From: Streptomyces kanamyceticus
Lineage (GTDB): Bacteria; Actinomycetota; Actinomycetes; Streptomycetales; Streptomycetaceae
Assembly (NCBI RefSeq): GCF_008704495.1
Contig: NZ_CP023699.1
Coordinates: 1,612,001-1,676,000, forward strand
Reading direction: 5' to 3'
Length of the DNA stretch: 64,000 nucleotides
Both the position numbers and the translations under genes were made by a program. Shown here one piece after another: positions 25,507 to 34,322 of the stretch. Each line of letters opens with the position of its first letter. The stretch's first letter is position 1. The notes below the pieces were generated by a model. It was given only the letters and a program-made list of their open reading frames with translations, did no database searches and was not told the origin of the DNA.

Positions 25507-27357
25507 TCACCGCACCACCCCCTGCTCCACGAGGAGCCGCGCCGCCGCCGCGATCGAGTCGGCGTCGATGCCCGCCGCGCGCAACTGTTCGGCGGGCGAG
25601 GCCGAGCCCGGCATCCTCCGCACCGCGAGCCGTACCAGGCGCGGCACCGGCCTGCCGTCGGTGAACGCGTCGAGCACCGCGTCACCGATGCCGCCCTCGG
25701 GCCTGTGGTCCTCGACGGTGAGCAGACAGCCGGTGCGCTCGGCCGCCTCGCGCAGGGTCGTCCTGTCGACGGGCTTGACCGAGTACAGGTCGATGACGCG
25801 GACCTGGATGCCCGCGCCGTCGAGCGTCTCCGCGGCGGCCAGCGCCTCGTGGACGGTCACCCCGGCGGCGACGACGGTGAGGCGGTCCGCGTCGCTGGCG
25901 CGCAGGACCTTGGAGCCGCCGACGGGGAACTCCTCGCCGGGACCGTAGATGACGGGTGTGTCGCCGCGCGACGTACGCAGATAGCGCACCCCTTCGAGCC
26001 CCGCCATCTCCGCCACCAGGCGCCCCGTCTGGTGGGCGTCGCACGGGTAGAGGACGGTGGAGCCGTGCACGGCGCGGAAGACCGCCAGGTCCTCCAGGCC
26101 CATCTGGGAGGGGCCGTCCTGGCCGATGGCCACGCCCGCGTGCGAGCCGACCAGGTTGATTCCCGCGCCGCTGATCGCCGCCATGCGGACGAAATCGTGG
26201 GCGCGGGTGAGGAACGCGGCGAACGTCGACGCGTACGGCACCCAGCCGCGCGCCGCCAACCCGACGGCGGCCGCGACGAGTTGCTGCTCGGCGATGTAGC
26301 ACTCGAAGAAGCGGTCGGGGTGCTCCTTGGCGAAGTACTCGGCCCGGGTCGAGTCGCCGACCTCGCCGTCCAGGGCGACGACGTCGCCGCGCGCGGTGCC
26401 GAGCGCGGCGAGCGCCTGGCCGTAGGCGGTGCGGGTGGCCACGGCGTCGCCCACCTCGTGGCGCGGCAGTTCCAGGTGTCCGCTGCGCACGGCGTGCATC
26501 GCGCGCGCGGCGGCGGGTTCGCGCACCTCGACGCGGACGTCGCGCACCCCGCCCAGTTCCTGGATCGCCGCTTCGGGGTCCCGCAGCGGCTTGCCGTGCA
26601 GGCCCTCGCGGTCCTCGACGGCGGCGACACCCTTGCCCTTGAGGGTGCGCGCGAGGATCACGGTGGGCTGGCCCGCGGTGGACGCGGCCTCGTCGTAGGC
26701 GCGGCCGATGTCGTCGATGTCGTGCCCGTCGATCTCGACGACGTGCCAGCCGGAGGCGGCGAAGCGGTCGGCGTAGGCGGCCAGGCGCCACTCGTGGCGG
26801 GTCGGGCCGCGCTGGCCGAGGCGGTTGACGTCGACGATCGCGGTGAGGTTGTCGAGGTGTTCGTACCCGGCGTGCTCGGCCGCCTCCCAGACCGAACCCT
26901 CGGCCAGTTCGCTGTCGCCGCACAGCACCCAGACGCGGTAGGGGATCCGGTCGAGCCGCTTGCCGGAGAGCGCCATGCCGACGCCGACGGGCAGCCCCTG
27001 CCCGAGCGACCCGGTGGCGACCTCGACCCAGGGCAGGGCCCGCGGCGTCGGATGCCCTTCGAGCCTGCTGCCCTCCTTGCGGAAGGTGAGGAGTTCCTCG
27101 TCGGTGAGGGCGCCCGCCGCCTTGTACGCGGCGTAGAGCAGCGGCGAGGCGTGCCCCTTGGAGAGGATGAACCGGTCGTTGCCGGGGTGGGCGGGCCGCT
27201 CGAAGTCGTAGCGGAAGTGGCCGCCGATGAGCACCGCCATCAGATCGGCCGCGGACATCGACGAGGTGGGGTGCCCGGAGCCCGCGGCGGCCGCGGCCCG
27301 GATCGAGTCGACGCGCAACTGACGCGCGACGTCTGCGAGTTCACTGATGCTGGTCAT
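25507..27357 (-). CDS. tkt: Transketolase
   Basis: 616-aa thiamine-diphosphate enzyme of the non-oxidative pentose phosphate pathway, somewhat shorter than TktA (~660 aa). N-terminal motifs are GSGHPTSSMSAADLMAVL, LSKGHASPLLYAAY and the ThDP/Mg motif around LCGDSELAEGSVWEAAE. The pyrimidine domain has DSTRAEYFAKEHPDRFFECY, IAEQQLVAAAVGLA and GSHAGVAIGQDGPSQ. The C-terminal domain ends near GIDADSIAAAARLLVEQGVV. It is divergent from the enolase-superfamily gene and may be a second, pathway-specific transketolase. Confidence 0.93.
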   Translation of the reverse strand: MTSISELADVARQLRVDSIRAAAAAGSGHPTSSMSAADLMAVLIGGHFRYDFERPAHPGNDRFILSKGHASPLLYAAYKAAGALTDEELLTFRKEGSRLEGHPTPRALPWVEVATGSLGQGLPVGVGMALSGKRLDRIPYRVWVLCGDSELAEGSVWEAAEHAGYEHLDNLTAIVDVNRLGQRGPTRHEWRLAAYADRFAASGWHVVEIDGHDIDDIGRAYDEAASTAGQPTVILARTLKGKGVAAVEDREGLHGKPLRDPEAAIQELGGVRDVRVEVREPAAARAMHAVRSGHLELPRHEVGDAVATRTAYGQALAALGTARGDVVALDGEVGDSTRAEYFAKEHPDRFFECYIAEQQLVAAAVGLAARGWVPYASTFAAFLTRAHDFVRMAAISGAGINLVGSHAGVAIGQDGPSQMGLEDLAVFRAVHGSTVLYPCDAHQTGRLVAEMAGLEGVRYLRTSRGDTPVIYGPGEEFPVGGSKVLRASDADRLTVVAAGVTVHEALAAAETLDGAGIQVRVIDLYSVKPVDRTTLREAAERTGCLLTVEDHRPEGGIGDAVLDAFTDGRPVPRLVRLAVRRMPGSASPAEQLRAAGIDADSIAAAARLLVEQGVVR

Positions 27358-27746
27358 GCGGGTCCTCCTTGGTGCGCGGGGTCTCGTGACGGCTCGCGAC
27401 GGACCGGGGCGTCAGCTTGACGGTGAGGCCCAGGTCACGGTGGCTGCAGGGGGCGGGGGTGCGCCTCCGGCGGTGGTCGGGTGCGGTGCGGTGGCAGGCG
27501 GTGCGGTGCGGTCGGGGCTTCCCGCGTGCCCCTGCGCGGCGGCCGCCAAACTCCGGGGCGGCGGACACCGGAGCCGTTTGCCCCCGCGCGTCGGGGTTAC
27601 CCGGAGCCGTATCCGCATCGGCACACGCAGCCGCGTTCGTGGCACGCCGTGAGCAGGACCACGACCCGACGCCACGCCCCGCGGCAGACCGACCGGCCCG
27701 CCGCGTACGCACCGCGCACCGCACACCACGACCGGGGAAAGATCCG
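27358..27746. other. Divergent intergenic region, transketolase / enolase-superfamily gene
   Basis: 389 bases of very GC-rich sequence with short GCGGTGCGGTG-type repeats at about 27480-27515. No gene is supported. Promoters for both flanking genes should lie here, but no convincing operator is seen. Confidence 0.5.
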
Positions 27747-28841
27747 ATGAAGGACGCAGTCTCCATCGAACGGCCCGCCGTCTCCGCCTACACCGTGCCC
27801 GCCGACGCGCCGGAGGCCGACGGCACCTTCGCCTGGGACACCACGACCATCGTCGTCGCCGAGATCACCGCGGGCGACGCGACGGGCACGGGCTGGACCT
27901 ACGCGCCCGCCGCCGCGGCCGCGCTCGTGGCCGAGCAACTCGGCCCCGCCGTCATGGGACTCGACGCCCTCGACATCCCCGCCGCGCACGACGCGATGAC
28001 GAAGGCGGTCCGCGACACCGGCCGTCCGGCCGCCGCCTGCGCGATCTCGGCGGTGGACATCGCCCTGTGGGACCTCAAGGCCCGCCTTCTCGAACTCCCC
28101 CTCGTACGCCTGCTCGGCGCGGCCCGCGACGAGGTCCCGGTCTACGGGAGCGGCGGCTTCACGACGTACCACGACACCCATCTCGCCGCGCAGCTGAACG
28201 GCTGGGTGCACGGCCAGCACATCCCGCGCGTGAAGATAAGGATCGGTGAGAGCCGGGGCCGCGCGGCGGCCCGCGACGTGTTCCGGGTGCGCACCGCGCG
28301 CGAAGTCATCGGCCCGCAGGCCGAGTTGTACGTCGATGCCGGTGGCGGCTACACGCGCAAGCAGGCGGTACGGGTGGGCAGGGTGCTCGCCGAGCACGGT
28401 GTCGGCTGGTTCGAGGAGCCGGTGCCGTCGGACGACCTGCGCGGGCTCGCGCTGATCAGGGACGCGCTGGTGTGCGACGTGGCGGCGGGCGGGTACGGCT
28501 ACGACCTGCCCTGCTTCGCGCGCACGATCCCCTCGGTGGACTGCCTGCAGGCCGACGCGACGCGCTGCGGCGGGCTCACCGAATGGCTGCGCGTCGCGGC
28601 CCTCGCCCAGGCCCACGGCCTGGAGGTCTCGGCGCACCGCGCGCCGCACGCGCACGCCGCAGTGGCCGCGTGCGTGCCGAACCTGCGGCACGTCGAGTGG
28701 TTCCACGACCACGTGCGGATCGAGTCGATGTTCTTCGCGGGGGCGCTCGACCCGACCGGCGGCTCCGTCCGTCCGGACGGCGGCATCGGGCACGGCCTCG
28801 CCCTGCGCACGGACGACGTGGAGGAATTCCGGGTCGCGTGA
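27747..28841 (+). CDS. Enolase-superfamily (mandelate racemase-type) protein
   Basis: 364-aa protein with the enolase-superfamily capping domain and barrel. Visible active-site elements are Lys163 (VKIRIGE), metal ligands Asp197 (YVDAGGGY) and Glu223 (WFEEPVPSDD), Asp270 (LQADATRCGG) and His297 (VSAHRAPHAHA). The expected third metal ligand, glutamate in the AAGEYGYD motif, is glycine here (AAGGYGYD, residue 249). A single gag-to-ggg change would explain it. Substrate unknown, probably a sugar acid. ATG 27747 has GGGGAAAG upstream. Confidence 0.85.
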   Translation: MKDAVSIERPAVSAYTVPADAPEADGTFAWDTTTIVVAEITAGDATGTGWTYAPAAAAALVAEQLGPAVMGLDALDIPAAHDAMTKAVRDTGRPAAACAISAVDIALWDLKARLLELPLVRLLGAARDEVPVYGSGGFTTYHDTHLAAQLNGWVHGQHIPRVKIRIGESRGRAAARDVFRVRTAREVIGPQAELYVDAGGGYTRKQAVRVGRVLAEHGVGWFEEPVPSDDLRGLALIRDALVCDVAAGGYGYDLPCFARTIPSVDCLQADATRCGGLTEWLRVAALAQAHGLEVSAHRAPHAHAAVAACVPNLRHVEWFHDHVRIESMFFAGALDPTGGSVRPDGGIGHGLALRTDDVEEFRVA

Positions 28842-28869
28842 GCGCCCTCGCGCCTGGCACGCTCCGCGC

Positions 28870-29490
28870 ATGGAGAACCCGCACATGGAGAACCCGCGCG
28901 TGGAGAACGCAGAAGTACTGCTCATCGGGGGCCGGTCCGGGGTCGGCAAGACGTCCGTCGGCCTGGAAGTCGCGGCACGGCTCCGGGCCGCGGACATCGG
29001 CCACGCGCTGATCGAGGGCGACCTGCTCGACCTGGTCCACCCGGCGCCGAGGGACGATCCGGACCGCTCGCGGATCACCGAGCGGAACCTGGCGGCGCTC
29101 TGGGCCAACTACACGGAGCTCGGCTGCCGTCGGCTCGTGTACACGAACACGGCGAGCGTGCTCGGCAGCGAGGAGCGGCTGTTCACACGTGCCCTCGATG
29201 GACCGCGCATCATCCGCGTCCTGCTCACGGCCACGGACGCGACGGTGGAACAGCGTCTGACGGCCCGCGAGCAGGGCTCGGAACTCGAACAGCAGCTGCG
29301 CCGCAGCGAGTTCATGGCCCGCCACCTGAGCGCGCACACTCCACCGGACGCCCACCGCATCGCCACGGACGGCCGCGACGTACGCGACATCGCGGCGCGG
29401 GTGGTGGCGGCGACGGGCTGGGCAACGGGAAGCACCCCACGGGGAACATGTGACGAAGGCCACACCATGGGCGGGTTTCCTCCGGGGTAG
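28870..29490 (+). CDS. P-loop nucleotide kinase-like protein
   Basis: 206-aa AAA/kinase-fold protein with Walker A GGRSGVGKTSVGLEV. Other visible stretches are ALIEGDLLDLVHP, TNTASVLG and a lid-like RLTAREQGSELEQQLRR segment. It resembles adenylylsulfate-, gluconate- or shikimate-kinase-like proteins of Streptomyces. The phosphoryl acceptor is unknown. ATG 28870 or 28885 can start it. A repeated ATGGAGAACCC word marks both starts. Confidence 0.75.
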   Translation: MENPHMENPRVENAEVLLIGGRSGVGKTSVGLEVAARLRAADIGHALIEGDLLDLVHPAPRDDPDRSRITERNLAALWANYTELGCRRLVYTNTASVLGSEERLFTRALDGPRIIRVLLTATDATVEQRLTAREQGSELEQQLRRSEFMARHLSAHTPPDAHRIATDGRDVRDIAARVVAATGWATGSTPRGTCDEGHTMGGFPPG

Positions 29491-29550
29491 GCGGCGCGTG
29501 ATCGCTCGGGTTCGCACCCGGGAAGCACCATCGGAAACACGGAGGTATCC

Positions 29551-29628
29551 ATGTCCTCGAAGCGACGCCGCAAGAAGAAGGCCCGCCGCAAGAACGGCGC
29601 GAACCACGGCAGCCGTCCCCAGTCGTAG
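29551..29628 (+). CDS. Ribosomal protein bL37
   Basis: A 25-aa highly basic protein (MSSKRRRKKKARRKNGANHG then SRPQS). It matches the actinobacterial 50S protein bL37, first seen in mycobacterial ribosomes, by length, its Lys/Arg core and the C-terminal NxANHGxRP motif. The ATG has CGGAGG 6 bases upstream, and one of the strongest hairpins in the window follows. It is short enough to be missed by most gene callers. Confidence 0.85.
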   Translation: MSSKRRRKKKARRKNGANHGSRPQS

Positions 29629-29639
29629 GGCGGGCGTGA

Positions 29640-29677
29640 CCGTCGGGGGCGGCACCGGACGGTGCCGCCCCCGACGG
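29640..29677 (+). terminator. Very strong hairpin terminator
   Basis: A perfect 17-bp stem (29640-29656 with 29661-29677) closes on a GGAC loop, 11 bases after the bL37 stop. Confidence 0.9.
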
Positions 29678-29810
29678 GCTTGCGGGGCCCGGGAGTTGAC
29701 CGGAGGAGTCGGCGGAACGCGGTCGCCGATGGCGGTGGCGGGAGCACGGGCAATCATGAAATCGTTGCGGGGCCGGTGGGGCTGGTCGAAGAGGTGAGGG
29801 CGTTCCAATC

Positions 29811-30167
29811 ATGGAGATCCTGGGAACCACGCTGCGGATCTGCGTCGAGGACCTGGAGTCCTCGGTCGTGTTCTACGAGCGGCTCGCGGGCGGCAAGGCC
29901 ATGCGCTTCGAACGCGGCGGCGTGTCCGTGGCCGCGGTCGGCTGCTTCCTGCTGATGAGCGGGCCCGAGGCGGAGCTCGAAGTGCTCCGCAAGGTCTCGG
30001 CGACCATCGCGGTGCGGGACGTGGACGAGGCGTACGCCGTCCTGAACGCCTCCGGCGCGCGCGTCATCGCGGGCCCGGTCCCGACCCCGGTCGGCCGCAA
30101 CCTGATCGCGATGCACCCGGACGGCGCCGTCTTCGAGTACGTGGACCGCCGCGGCGGCACGGACTGA
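29811..30167 (+). CDS. VOC-family (glyoxalase-fold) protein
   Basis: 118-aa single vicinal-oxygen-chelate domain. It has paired beta-alpha-beta-beta-beta modules: TTLRICVEDLESSVVFYERL and SATIAVRDVDEAYAVLNASG, ending AMHPDGAVFEYVDR with the C-terminal acidic ligand. Likely a metal-binding lyase, dioxygenase or resistance-type VOC protein; substrate unknown. ATG 29811 is used. It precedes the GntR regulator by 55 bases on the same strand. Confidence 0.85.
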   Translation: MEILGTTLRICVEDLESSVVFYERLAGGKAMRFERGGVSVAAVGCFLLMSGPEAELEVLRKVSATIAVRDVDEAYAVLNASGARVIAGPVPTPVGRNLIAMHPDGAVFEYVDRRGGTD

Positions 30168-30222
30168 CCCGTATCCTCCACGGCGGGGCAGGCTGCCCCG
30201 GACCGAACGGAGGACGGTGCGC

Positions 30223-30957
30223 GTGGCGAGCGGTACGGCGGGCGGTACGTCAGGCGGTGCGGAACGGACGTCGCTCAGCGCCCAGGCGCGCGAGGCCGTC
30301 CGGCAGCGCATCGTCGACCGCCGCTACGCGCTTGGCGCGCGCCTGGTCGAGCGTGAGGTCGCCGAGGAGCTGCGGATGTCCCGCGTCCCGGTCCGGGAGG
30401 CGCTGCGGGCGCTGGTCGCCGAGGGCCTCCTCGAACTCCTGCCGCACAGCGGCGTACGGGTGCGGCGCCTCGAACCCGCCGACGTGCAGCATCTGTACGA
30501 GGTGTGGGAGCCGCTGGCCGTCCAGGCGTCCCGGCTCGCGGCCCGCCAGGTGGCGGAGAGCTCCCCGGCCGAGCCGCCGGGGCTCGCCGCGCTGCGGGCC
30601 ACCCTCGACCACGCGGAGGCGGCGTCGCGGGCCGACGACGGCCCGCGCGAGACCGCCGCGCACACGGCGTTCCACGAGGGCATCGTGGCACTCACCGGCA
30701 ACCCCCTGCTCGCGCGCACCATGGAACAGCTGAGCTGGCAGCTCCAACTACTCTTCGGCATGCACGCGGAACCGGACCACATGCGCTCCCAGCACCGCCT
30801 CGTCTACCGGCACATCGCCGCGGGCGACGAGGAAACATCGGCGGCGAGCACGCTGCTACACGTCCGGGACAGCAGGGCGGTGGCGCTGCGGGCGCTGGGC
30901 CTGGGCGGGGGCCTGGGCGGCGGGCCTGAGCGGGCGGGCTCCAGCGGCCGGGCCTGA
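30223..30957 (+). CDS. GntR-family (FadR/FCD) transcriptional regulator
   Basis: 244-aa regulator. The winged HTH is at residues ~20-80 (YALGARLVEREVAEELRMSR then VPVREALRALVAEGLLELLP). The FCD ligand domain follows, with VQHLYEVWEPLAVQASRLAA and the metal-binding His-rich segment AAHTAFHEGIVAL. GTG 30223 is preferred over 30217 because GGAGG then lies 9 bases away. The two downstream genes are amidohydrolases, and GGTATAC operator candidates precede them, so it probably controls their use of an acidic or amide substrate. Confidence 0.88.
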   Translation: MASGTAGGTSGGAERTSLSAQAREAVRQRIVDRRYALGARLVEREVAEELRMSRVPVREALRALVAEGLLELLPHSGVRVRRLEPADVQHLYEVWEPLAVQASRLAARQVAESSPAEPPGLAALRATLDHAEAASRADDGPRETAAHTAFHEGIVALTGNPLLARTMEQLSWQLQLLFGMHAEPDHMRSQHRLVYRHIAAGDEETSAASTLLHVRDSRAVALRALGLGGGLGGGPERAGSSGRA

Positions 30958-31503
30958 ACGGGAGGTCCCAGCCGCGCGGGGGCGCGGGGGCCTGAGCGGC
31001 AGGCTTGAGCGGGCAAGCCCCAGCAGCCGGGCCTCAGCAACCCGCCCTTAGCAGCAGGCCGCAGCCGGGCGGTAGCGCTGCAGGCGCCTTTCTAGGAAAA
31101 CGGGAGCCTGAGCAGCACGCCTCAGCAGCCCCACCCGCGCAGCCACAGCCCATCAGCCGGGCCCCAGCGGGCAGGCCCCAGCCGCGCGGCGGCACTGCGG
31201 GCGCCCTTCGAGGACAGCGGGGGCCCGAGCGGGCAGGCCTGAACAGCCGCACCCGAGCGACACGCCTCAGCGGGCGAGCCTCAGCAGCCCCACCCGCGCC
31301 GCCACGCCCCATCAGGCGGACCCGCGCAGCCCGGCCTCAGCGGGCAGGCCCCAGCCGGGCGGGGCGCAGCGGGCGCTCTTTGAGGGGACCCGCAGGCCTG
31401 AGCGGGCGAGCCCTAGCAATCCCCCCCCCGCAGCCCAGCCCCAGCCTCCACGCCTCGGCACCAGCCGCCCAGCTCTCCCCTCAAGGGAGGAGCAACCTCT
31501 TGC
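30958..31503. repeat. GC-rich degenerate tandem repeat tract
   Basis: About 540 bases are built from related words such as GCCTGAGCGGGCAGGC, CCTCAGCAGCCCCACCCGCG, GGCCCCAGCC and GGGCGCCCTTCGAGGA, with imperfect long units near 31082, 31198 and 31370. An open frame runs through it only because TGA/TAG words are rare, not because it codes. No function is evident. It separates the GntR gene from the amidohydrolase operon. Confidence 0.7.
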
Positions 31504-31511
31504 GGTATACC
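31504..31511. promoter_or_regulatory. Candidate GntR operator 1
   Basis: GGTATACC is a perfect 8-bp palindrome (context TGCGGTATACCAGC), the core seen in several FadR-subfamily GntR operators. It lies 145 bases upstream of the first amidohydrolase gene. Confidence 0.45.
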
Positions 31512-31598
31512 AGCGACAACTTCCCCACCTCACCCCTGCCCGGAATTACCTCCCAATACCTCGCAAGCCCCTCCCCCACCCTTGCAGGCACCCCACCA

Positions 31599-31610
31599 TT
31601 GGTATACAAA
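31599..31610. promoter_or_regulatory. Candidate GntR operator 2
   Basis: TTGGTATACAAA repeats the GGTATAC core 95 bases after operator 1 and 46 bases before the ATG at 31656. In very GC-rich DNA two such AT-rich cores upstream of the same gene are unlikely by chance. The adjacent GntR gene is the natural ligand-responsive partner. Confidence 0.5.
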
Positions 31611-31655
31611 CTGGCGGACGCGTCCACTCCGCTCGCCCTCCCCAGGAGTCACCAG

Positions 31656-32936
31656 ATGTGCGTTGAGAACACCCCGCCACCCGCCTCCCGCCTCACCCGG
31701 CGCGGCATCCTCGCGGGTGCCGCGGCGCTGGCGGGCACCACGGCGGCGCTCTCGGCGGCGGCGCCGGCCGCATCGGCGAGTCCGCAGCGGGCCGAGCGTC
31801 GCGGAGTCGGCGGCGATCTCGTCATCGACGGCGGCACCCTGCTCGACCCCGCGACCGGCGACGTCACCGAGGACGCGGTGGTCGTCATCGTCGGCGGCGT
31901 GGTCCGCTCGGCGGGCGCGCGCGGCAGGGCACGGGTGCCCGAGGGCATCGACGTGCTCGACGCGCACGGCACGTGGGTCCTGCCGGGGCTCGTCGAGGCG
32001 CACATCCACCTGAACACCGCGGCCGAGGCGCGGGACGCCGTGCTCAAGGGCGCGACCACCGCCCGCAGCGGTTCGACCAACTTCTACCAGGACATCGCCG
32101 TACGGGAACTGGCCCGCCAGGCGCCCGAGCTCGCGCCCCGGCTGCGCGCCGCGGGCATCTTCGTCACGCCCGACCTCGGCGACACGATCCTCGCCGACCC
32201 GGACCTGACCCCGCTCGCCAGGCTCCGGGACGGCGTGCGCTCACCCGAGGCGCTGCGCCGCGTCGTCGAGGTCAATCTCGCCCGGGGCGCCGACGTCATC
32301 AAGACCCGCGTGAACGAGCGCGCCGGGCTGCCCGAGCAGGACCCGCTCGCCCAGGTGTACGACCGCGAGCAGCTGTCCACCGTCGTCGCGGCAGCCCGCC
32401 GCGGCGGCAAGGGCGTGCTCTGCCACAGCTACAGCGAGAAGGGCTGTCACGACGCGGTCAGGGCGGGCATCCGCTCGCTGGAGCACGGCGTGTTCGTCGG
32501 CGAGCGCACCCTGCGCGAGATGCGGCGCAGGGGTACGTACTTCACGCCGACGCTCACCGCCATCGCCGGTCTCGCCGACTCCGACGACCCCGTGCTCGCC
32601 GAGCGCGGCCGCACCTACCTGCCGGTGCTCAAGCGCGCGGTGCGCGCCGCCCACGAGCTCGGGGTGCCGCTCGCCGCGGGCACGGACTCGTCCGGCGGCA
32701 CCGTGGACCCGATCGGCGGCGAGGTGGAACTGATGCGCGCGGCGGGCCTGCCCGCGCTCGACGCGATCCGCACGGCCACCACGGGCGCCGCGCGCCTCCT
32801 GGGTCTGCAGGGCACCTCGGGCCGCATCGCGCGCGGCTTCGCCGGTGACGCGATCCTCCTCGACGGCGACCCCCTGACAGACGTGTCGGTCCTCAAGAAG
32901 CCCGTCCGCGTGATCCGCGCGGGCATCCCGGTCTGA
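31656..32936 (+). CDS. Tat-exported metal-dependent amidohydrolase
   Basis: 426-aa protein. Residues ~10-45 are a twin-arginine signal (TRRGILAGAAALAGTTAALS). The amidohydrolase barrel has GTWVLPGLVEAHIHLN (HxH metal pair), the lysine of DVIKTRVNERAG, CHSYSEKG, SLEHGVFVGE and the AAGTDSSGG aspartate, and ends in the PVRVIRAG composite-domain tail. It looks like an imidazolonepropionase/prolidase-type hydrolase acting outside the cell. ATG 31656 has AGGAG 7 bases upstream; the longer upstream frame is repeat sequence. Substrate unknown. Confidence 0.88.
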   Translation: MCVENTPPPASRLTRRGILAGAAALAGTTAALSAAAPAASASPQRAERRGVGGDLVIDGGTLLDPATGDVTEDAVVVIVGGVVRSAGARGRARVPEGIDVLDAHGTWVLPGLVEAHIHLNTAAEARDAVLKGATTARSGSTNFYQDIAVRELARQAPELAPRLRAAGIFVTPDLGDTILADPDLTPLARLRDGVRSPEALRRVVEVNLARGADVIKTRVNERAGLPEQDPLAQVYDREQLSTVVAAARRGGKGVLCHSYSEKGCHDAVRAGIRSLEHGVFVGERTLREMRRRGTYFTPTLTAIAGLADSDDPVLAERGRTYLPVLKRAVRAAHELGVPLAAGTDSSGGTVDPIGGEVELMRAAGLPALDAIRTATTGAARLLGLQGTSGRIARGFAGDAILLDGDPLTDVSVLKKPVRVIRAGIPV

Positions 32937-32965
32937 CCGCACCCACACACCCCGAAGGAGTCCCC

Positions 32966-34264
32966 ATGACGCCACTGTCCCGCCGCGGCATGCTCGCCGG
33001 AGCCGCCGCCCTGGCCGGCACGGGAGCCGCCGCCTCGTCCGCCTCGCCCGCCGCGGCCGCGTCCGGCGCGCGCGACGACAGGCGCCGCAAGGCCGTGGTC
33101 TTCCGCGACGTACGCCCCCTCGGCGCGCGGAAGGCCGTGGACCTGACGGTGGTCGACGGCAGGATCACCGGCGGCCGCGCGCCGCACGGCGCCGAGGTGG
33201 TCGACTGCGACGGACGCATCGCACTGCCCTCGCTCGTGGACGCCCACATCCACCCGGACAAGACCACCTGGGGCGGGGACTGGGTGACGCGGAAGCCCGC
33301 GAGCGGCATCGCCGACTACTGCGCGCAGGACGTGGAGCTGTTCAAGAGCCAGTCCCGTCCGGTCGGCGAGCGCGCGTACGGCCTGATGGCGCACGCCGTG
33401 ACCCGTGGCACCCGCGCGATGCGCGCCCACGTGGACGTGGCGCCCGCCTACGACCTGGCCGGTGTGGAGGGCGTCAACACGGCCCGTGAACGCCTGCGGC
33501 ACGCGCTCGACGTACAGATCGTGGCGTTCCCCCAGCACGGCGTCGTACGGACCCCGGGCACGGCCGAGCTCCTAGAGGAGGCGGCCCGCTCGGGGCAGGT
33601 CGACCTGGTCGGCGGCATCGACCCGATCAGCTTCGACCACGCCATGGACGAGCAGCTCGACCTGGTCTTCGGCCTCGCGGACCGGCACGGCGTGGGCGTG
33701 GACATCCACCTGCACGACCGGGACGAGAAGGGCACGAAGGTCCTGCGGGCCATCATCGACCGCACCCGCGCGCTGTCCCTGCGCGGCAAGGTCACGGTCA
33801 GTCACGTCTTCTGCCTGCCGAACCTGTCCGACCGCGAACTGGACGTCATGGCCGCCGACTTGGGCGACCTGGACATCTCCCTGACCACCGTGGCGCCCAA
33901 CGAGTCACTGGTCCTGCCCATCGCGAAACTGCGCGAGCACGGGGTGCGGGTCGGGCTCGGTTCGGACGGGGTGCGCGACTCGTGGAGCCCGTTCGGCAAC
34001 GCGGACATGCTGCACCGCACGCACATCCTCGGCTGGGTCACCGACGTGCGCCTGGACGAGGAACTCGCGGACTGCTACCGCGTGGGCGCGCACGGCGGCT
34101 CGGACGTCATGGGCCTGGACCGCGCCGACCTGGAGCCGGGCGCCCCGGCCGACTTCGTCCTGGTCCGCGCCGAGTGCCTGCCGCAGGTCGTGGTGGACAT
34201 GCCGCAGCGGGACATGGTGGTGCACGGCGGCCGCGTCGTGGCCAGGAACGGGAAGCTGGTGTAA
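32966..34264 (+). CDS. Tat-exported cytosine-deaminase-like amidohydrolase
   Basis: 432-aa protein with a twin-arginine signal (LSRRGMLAGAAALAGTGAAA). The barrel motifs are PSLVDAHIHPDKT, GVDIHLHDRDEKG, VSHVFCLPNLSD and VGLGSDGVRDSWSPFGNADM, the pattern of the cytosine deaminase/N-isopropylammelide group. It follows the first amidohydrolase by 29 bases with its own AAGGAG. The two signals are almost the same sequence, suggesting shared origin or recombination. The pair probably processes an extracellular cyclic amide or amine. Confidence 0.87.
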   Translation: MTPLSRRGMLAGAAALAGTGAAASSASPAAAASGARDDRRRKAVVFRDVRPLGARKAVDLTVVDGRITGGRAPHGAEVVDCDGRIALPSLVDAHIHPDKTTWGGDWVTRKPASGIADYCAQDVELFKSQSRPVGERAYGLMAHAVTRGTRAMRAHVDVAPAYDLAGVEGVNTARERLRHALDVQIVAFPQHGVVRTPGTAELLEEAARSGQVDLVGGIDPISFDHAMDEQLDLVFGLADRHGVGVDIHLHDRDEKGTKVLRAIIDRTRALSLRGKVTVSHVFCLPNLSDRELDVMAADLGDLDISLTTVAPNESLVLPIAKLREHGVRVGLGSDGVRDSWSPFGNADMLHRTHILGWVTDVRLDEELADCYRVGAHGGSDVMGLDRADLEPGAPADFVLVRAECLPQVVVDMPQRDMVVHGGRVVARNGKLV

Positions 34265-34289
34265 CTCCGCGAGTTCCGGCAGCGGTTCC

Positions 34290-34315
34290 GGGGCCCCACC
34301 GCCAGGTGGGGCCCC
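34290..34315. terminator. Bidirectional hairpin terminator
   Basis: GGGGCCCCACC and GGTGGGGCCCC form an 11-bp stem around GCCA, between the converging amidohydrolase and DUF5107 genes. Confidence 0.85.
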
Positions 34316-34322
34316 GCCCGCC

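Noticed and set aside
29500..29530. GGGTTCGCACCC resembling a tRNA T-arm
   Set aside because: No acceptor, D or anticodon arms can be drawn around it; it is an isolated hairpin before bL37.
31005..31655. Upstream extension of the first amidohydrolase by 217 codons
   Set aside because: The extension is the degenerate repeat tract; the Tat signal, RBS and operators place the start at 31656.
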